8,522 nt of DNA from contig CAJMPF010000065.1 of NCBI GenBank assembly GCA_905215195.1, positions 1 to 8,522 on the forward strand. Direction: 5' to 3'. Position 1 is the first letter of the stretch; each line of letters begins with the position of its first letter. A model generated the notes under the pieces. It was not told where the DNA came from. It worked only from the letters and a program-made list of their open reading frames with translations, and searched no databases. The stretch is from an uncultured bacterium (GTDB lineage: Bacteria; Actinomycetota; Coriobacteriia; Coriobacteriales; Coriobacteriaceae). This document shows positions 5,266 through 8,522 of the stretch, one piece after another. The position numbers and the translations under genes are program-made.

Positions 5266-5850
5266 ATGGGCACGACTTCCCCCAAGGCGGTCATCATGGA
5301 CGAGACCGCCGTCAATCGAGCGATGACTCGCATCGCGCACGAGATTCTCGAGCGCAACGAGGGCTGTGAAGACCTCGCTCTGGTTGGCATCGTCACGCGC
5401 GGCGACCTTCTGGCAAAGAAGCTCGCCGAGGAGATCAAGGAGATCGAGGGCGTCGAAGTTCCGCTCGGCAGCCTGGACATCAGCTTCTACCGCGATGACT
5501 ACGCTACCAATTTCGCTCCCGCGATCCACGCTACCAACATTCCCTTTAGCGTCGACGGCAAGCGCGTCGTGCTGGTGGACGACATCCTGTATACGGGCCG
5601 TACCATCCGCGCCGCTCTCGACGCCGTCATGGACCTGGGCCGTCCGAGCCGCATTGAGTTGGCAGTCCTCGTTGACCGCGGCCACCGCGAGCTCCCCATC
5701 TCGCCGGACTTTGTCGGCAAGAACGTTCCCTCGTCGCATGAGGAGAACGTGCATCTATATATGAAGGAAGTCGACGGCCACACCGCCGTCGAGATCAACG
5801 ACGTCGCGCCGGGCTCCCACGTGGGTTCTGCGCCGCTGGGAGGTGAGTAG
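5266..5850 (+). CDS. pyrR: PyrR, pyr operon RNA-binding regulator / uracil phosphoribosyltransferase
   Basis: The 194-aa product is a type I phosphoribosyltransferase-fold protein of normal PyrR length. In the family it senses UMP/UTP and PRPP, binds pyr mRNA, and has some uracil phosphoribosyltransferase activity. The N-terminal helix carries the typical AVIMDETAVNRAMTRIAHEI at 8-27. The PRPP loop VVLVDDILYTGRT is at 101-113 with Asp 105 and Asp 106, and the PyrR signature LVDRGHRELPI at 135-145 is followed by FVGKNVP at 149-155. The segment after about 180 is poorly conserved. The ATG has AGGAAGGAG immediately upstream, 4 nt away. A 7-bp hairpin (5225-5231 with 5238-5244) lies between the terminator and this site. 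It is the first gene of the operon, directly after an attenuator, as expected if it regulates its own transcript. Confidence 0.96.
   Translation: MGTTSPKAVIMDETAVNRAMTRIAHEILERNEGCEDLALVGIVTRGDLLAKKLAEEIKEIEGVEVPLGSLDISFYRDDYATNFAPAIHATNIPFSVDGKRVVLVDDILYTGRTIRAALDAVMDLGRPSRIELAVLVDRGHRELPISPDFVGKNVPSSHEENVHLYMKEVDGHTAVEINDVAPGSHVGSAPLGGE
5839..5846 (+). promoter_or_regulatory. pyrB ribosome binding site inside the end of pyrR
   Basis: GGAGGTGA is a near-perfect site lying in the last codons of pyrR. It is 8 nt before GTG 5855 but overlaps the alternative GTG at 5843, so it decides the pyrB start. Confidence 0.8.
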
Positions 5851-5854
5851 TACC

Positions 5855-6799
5855 GTGGCGTTCAACCATAAGCACCTGATCGACATTACCGAGTACTCCG
5901 AAGAGGATATCAAGCTCATCCTCGAGACCGCCAAGGCGTTCTCCGAGGTCAACGAGCGTGCGATCAAGAAGGTCCCCACGCTCAAGGGCAAGACCATCGT
6001 CAACATGTTCAACGAGCCCTCGACGCGCACCCGCAGCTCCTTCGAGCTCGCCGAGAAGCGCCTTTCGGCCGACAGCCTCAACTTTGGCGGTTCCTCGACT
6101 TCTACGGTCAAGGGCGAGAGCCTCGTCGACACCGTCGAGACCCTCAACGCCTATAAGATCGACTGCATCGTCGTGCGCGACAAGCACGCCGGCGCGCCCT
6201 ATATCGTCACGCAGAATTCGCCCGCGAGCGTTATCTGCGCCGGCGACGGCAAGCACAACCACCCCACGCAGGCCCTGCTGGACCTGTACACCATTTGGCA
6301 GCACAAGGGTGACTTCCACGGTCTGAAGGTCGCTGTCGTCGGCGATATCTCACACTCCCGTGTCTGCGGCTCGCTGATTCCCGCCCTTAAGATCATGGGC
6401 TGCGAGACCTACGCCGTCGCCCCCGGCACGCTGCTGCCGCCGGCGCCCGAGGTTCTGGGCTGCGACCACGTGACGAGCGACCTCGATTCCGTCCTGCCTG
6501 AGCTGGACGTCGTCTACATGCTGCGCGTGCAGCAGGAGCGCCTCGAGGGTGCCCCGTTCCCCACGATTCGCGAGTACCACAAGCTCTTCGGCCTGACCAA
6601 GGACCGCGAGAAGCTCATGAAGCCCGACGCGATCATCTGCCACCCGGGCCCCATCAACCGCGGCGTCGAGTTCGACTCCTATATGGCCGACCACCCGCAA
6701 CGCTCCGTCATCCTGGAGCAGGTCTACGCCGGTATCTGCGTGCGTATGGCTATCCTGTATCTGCTGCTTGGAGGTGCCGATAATGGCCTTGCTTCTTAA
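5855..6799 (+). CDS. pyrB: Aspartate carbamoyltransferase catalytic subunit
   Basis: The 314-aa enzyme condenses carbamoyl phosphate with aspartate to give N-carbamoyl aspartate, the committed step of UMP synthesis. The carbamoyl-phosphate loop STRTRSS is at residues 56-62, Lys 86 in STVKGES matches E. coli Lys 84, HPTQALLDL is at 136-144, the aspartate-binding arginine is Arg 224 in MLRVQQERL, and HPGPINRG is at 263-270. No pyrI regulatory subunit gene is seen; like other Gram-positive homologues it probably works as a plain trimer. The GTG at 5855 is preferred over GTG 5843, which would add MSST and overlap pyrR by 8 bp, because the ribosome binding site lies 8 nt before 5855 and covers 5843. 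The start is 4 bp after the pyrR stop, so translation is likely coupled. Confidence 0.96.
   Translation: MAFNHKHLIDITEYSEEDIKLILETAKAFSEVNERAIKKVPTLKGKTIVNMFNEPSTRTRSSFELAEKRLSADSLNFGGSSTSTVKGESLVDTVETLNAYKIDCIVVRDKHAGAPYIVTQNSPASVICAGDGKHNHPTQALLDLYTIWQHKGDFHGLKVAVVGDISHSRVCGSLIPALKIMGCETYAVAPGTLLPPAPEVLGCDHVTSDLDSVLPELDVVYMLRVQQERLEGAPFPTIREYHKLFGLTKDREKLMKPDAIICHPGPINRGVEFDSYMADHPQRSVILEQVYAGICVRMAILYLLLGGADNGLAS
6770..6776 (+). promoter_or_regulatory. pyrC ribosome binding site inside pyrB
   Basis: GGAGGTG lies 6 nt before ATG 6783 within the pyrB coding end. It overlaps the alternative TTG at 6768, which it rules out. Confidence 0.8.
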
Positions 6800-8072
6800 G
6801 AATGCCCACGTCGTCGACCCGTCCGTCGAGCTTGACGGTGTCGTTGACGTCCTGATTGACGGCGACAAGATCGCCGAGGTCGGCGAGAATCTCGCCGTCG
6901 AGGGAGCCGAGGTCCGCGACCTTTCCGGCAAGTACCTCGTCCCCGGCCTGGTGGATATGCACGTTCACCTTCGCGAGCCCGGCTACGAGGTCAAAGAGGA
7001 CATCGAGAGCGGCACCCGCGCGGCTGCCAAGGGCGGCTTTACCGGCGTGTGCTCCATGCCCAACACCGATCCCGTCACCGATAACGGCACTGTCGTGGAG
7101 TTCGTCAAGTCCCGTGCTGCCGAGGTCGGTCACTGTCGCGTCTATCCGTCGGGCGCCATGACCCGCGGTCTTAAGGGCGAGGCCATGTCCGAGATGGGCG
7201 ATATGGTCGCCCACGGCGCCGTCGCCTTCACCGACGACGGTCGCGGCGTGCAGGGTGCGGGCATGCTCCGTCGTTGCATGGACTACGGCAAGATGTTCGG
7301 TAAGGTCTTTATGAGCCACTGCCAGGACGAGGATCTGGTCGGCTACGGCCAGATCAACGAGGGCAAGGTCTCGACCCGTCTGGCTCTCGAGGGTTGGCCG
7401 GCTGCCGGCGAGGAGCTCCAGATCGCCCGCGACATCGAGATCGCCAAGCTGACTGGTGCCAAGCTGCACATCCAGCACATCTCCACCGCCCATGGTCTGG
7501 AGATCGTGCGTGCCGGTAAGGCCGCTGGCGTTCAGGTTACCTGCGAGGCCACCCCGCACCACATGTTCCTGACCGAGAACGACCTGGACGAGACCTACAA
7601 CACTTCGCTCAAGGTCAACCCGCCGCTGCGTACCGAGGAGGATGCCGAGGCCATCCGTCAGGGCGTCATCGACGGCACCGTCGACGTTATCGTCACCGAT
7701 CACGCTCCCCACACCCCGTGGGAGAAGGCCCGCGAGTTCGAGCTTGCGCCCTTTGGCATGATCGGCCTCGAGACCTCGCTGTCGCTCGTACTCACCGAGC
7801 TGGTCAACACGGGCAAGATGAGCATGGGCCGTATGGTCGAGCTCATGGCCATCAAGCCGCGTGAGATCCTGGGCCTCGACCAGGTTCAGGTCAAGGCGGG
7901 CTCCGTTGCCGACCTGACCGTGTTCGACGCGTCCGCCACCTGGACGGTGGGCGAGGACGGTTACGAGTCGCGCGCCGAGAACTCCGGTTTTGCCGGCCGC
8001 ACGCTCACCGGTCGTGCCACCGATGTGTTTGTCGGCGGTAAACAGACGCTTGCCGACGGCTGCATCTGCTAG
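6783..8072 (+). CDS. pyrC: Dihydroorotase, type I
   Basis: The 429-aa amidohydrolase cyclises N-carbamoyl aspartate to dihydroorotate, the third step of UMP synthesis. The metal centre is complete: HVH in DMHVHLREPG (His 60, His 62), bridging Asp 152 in FTDDGRG, His 179 in SHCQDEDL, His 232 in HIQHIST, and the catalytic Asp 306 in VTDHAPH. These match the positions in class I bacterial dihydroorotases. CEATPHHM and KVNPPLR provide further family signatures. The ATG overlaps the pyrB end by 17 bp, which points to translational coupling. A longer TTG start at 6768 would add five residues but is covered by the ribosome binding site. Codon use is uniform with pyrR and pyrB. Confidence 0.97.
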   Translation: MALLLKNAHVVDPSVELDGVVDVLIDGDKIAEVGENLAVEGAEVRDLSGKYLVPGLVDMHVHLREPGYEVKEDIESGTRAAAKGGFTGVCSMPNTDPVTDNGTVVEFVKSRAAEVGHCRVYPSGAMTRGLKGEAMSEMGDMVAHGAVAFTDDGRGVQGAGMLRRCMDYGKMFGKVFMSHCQDEDLVGYGQINEGKVSTRLALEGWPAAGEELQIARDIEIAKLTGAKLHIQHISTAHGLEIVRAGKAAGVQVTCEATPHHMFLTENDLDETYNTSLKVNPPLRTEEDAEAIRQGVIDGTVDVIVTDHAPHTPWEKAREFELAPFGMIGLETSLSLVLTELVNTGKMSMGRMVELMAIKPREILGLDQVQVKAGSVADLTVFDASATWTVGEDGYESRAENSGFAGRTLTGRATDVFVGGKQTLADGCIC

Positions 8073-8092
8073 CATAGCCTTATCGCTTTTGT

Positions 8093-8130
8093 GCGCGGCG
8101 CCCTTGCGGTGCCGCGCTTTCTGTTCGTTT
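8093..8130 (+). terminator. Terminator-like hairpin between pyrC and pyrK
   Basis: GCGCGGCGCC (8093-8102) pairs with GGTGCCGCGC (8108-8117), ten pairs with one G-U and a 5-nt loop, followed by the T-rich run TTTCTGTTCGTTT. It begins 21 bp after the pyrC stop. Because pyrK continues the pathway, this is more likely a partial terminator or an mRNA processing or stability hairpin than the operon end. A second perfect hairpin (CCATGC 8134-8139, GCATGG 8144-8149) stands just before the pyrK ribosome binding site. Confidence 0.5.
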
Positions 8131-8164
8131 GGACCATGCAACCGCATGGGGGATTGGAGCGTCT

Positions 8165-8522
8165 ATGCCCACACCTTCCACTGCACGCATGCACGACTTC
8201 GAGGTCGTCTCGAACCGGGAGATCGCCGACGGCATCTTCTCGCTCGTCATCTCGGCCCCCAAGCTTGCAAGTGCGCTCAAGCCCGGCCAGTTTGTGAACA
8301 TTGCCGTGCCCGGCGATGCTTCCTCGCTGCTTCGCGTGCCCCTGAGCTTCTATCGCGCCGACGCCGAGGCCGGCACTGTCGAGCTGTGGTACGCCGTCGT
8401 GGGCGACGACACCCGTCGCCTGTCGCAGATGGCCCCCGGCTCCAAGTCCAACCTGTTGGGCCCTGGCGGCCGCGGCTGGCTTGTTCCCGAGGGCACCAGG
8501 AAGGCGCTGCTCGTGGCGGGCG
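8165..8522 (+). CDS. pyrK: Dihydroorotate dehydrogenase electron-transfer subunit (N-terminal part)
   Basis: The first 119 residues are present and the rest lies outside the window. They form the FAD-binding barrel of the ferredoxin-reductase family: KPGQFVNIAVPG at 39-50, RVPLSFYRAD at 57-66 (the RxPLS flavin motif) and NLLGPGGRGW at 96-105, with the start of the NAD-binding half (ALLVAG) at the edge. In this context it is most likely PyrK, which passes electrons from the PyrD flavin through FAD and a 2Fe-2S cluster to NAD. The cluster cysteines fall beyond the window, so another reductase of this family is not fully excluded. The ATG is chosen because GGAG (8156-8159) lies 5 nt before it; a downstream ATG at 8189 has none. 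The gap from pyrC is 92 bp, larger than elsewhere in the operon, and contains two hairpins. Confidence 0.85.
   Translation, partial: MPTPSTARMHDFEVVSNREIADGIFSLVISAPKLASALKPGQFVNIAVPGDASSLLRVPLSFYRADAEAGTVELWYAVVGDDTRRLSQMAPGSKSNLLGPGGRGWLVPEGTRKALLVAG

Noticed and set aside
5117..5326. Possible leader peptide overlapping the pyrR start
   Set aside because: No ribosome binding site stands before its TTG or the internal ATG at 5148, and it runs out of frame into pyrR. RNA structure explains the leader better.
6750..8147. A 465-codon minus-strand open frame
   Set aside because: Antisense to pyrC, whose catalytic motifs are all intact; the antisense product has no motif.

Overview
The window looks like a chromosomal segment of a high-GC, Gram-positive gut anaerobe, most likely a Collinsella-like member of the Coriobacteriia. 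This rests on the GTC/GAC/GAG-rich codon use of the pyr genes, a four-cysteine L28, a fermentative AdhE and a pyrR-pyrB-pyrC-pyrK gene order. The genus is inferred; no marker here proves it.

Layout. (1) Positions 1-3289, minus strand: adhE, a full-length bifunctional aldehyde/alcohol dehydrogenase, followed 33 bp later by a phosphotransferase (APH/choline-kinase fold) cut off by the window edge. Codon use changes sharply inside adhE near position 2475. The N-terminal ~270 codons resemble the rest of the window. The remaining ~600 codons and the phosphotransferase look foreign, so this stretch is either a recombination mosaic or an assembly chimera. (2) Positions 3290-3438: adhE promoter region with two inverted repeats. 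(3) Positions 3439-4523: a compact mobile unit, a REP-associated (IS200-like, HUH/Y1) transposase bracketed by inversely oriented, hairpin-forming repeats of 33-bp period that carry a GTCTGTCCC core. Its right end touches the rpmB terminator. (4) Positions 4525-4880, minus strand: rpmB (ribosomal protein L28) with an extended -10 promoter and an intrinsic terminator. (5) Positions 5106-8522, plus strand: the start of a pyrimidine biosynthesis operon: a structured leader, pyrR, pyrB, pyrC and the start of pyrK.

The pyr genes are packed for translational coupling: the pyrB ribosome binding site lies in the end of pyrR, and pyrC starts inside pyrB. PyrB makes carbamoyl aspartate, PyrC closes it to dihydroorotate, and PyrK would serve as electron-transfer subunit of a class 1B dihydroorotate dehydrogenase. 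Upstream of pyrR the RNA can fold into three mutually exclusive hairpins ending in a U-tract terminator, a typical attenuator. Its upper stem carries a hexaloop one base away from the PyrR-binding consensus. This leader, the mosaic adhE and the REP/transposase unit are the most interesting items. No wholly unknown multi-gene system was found.
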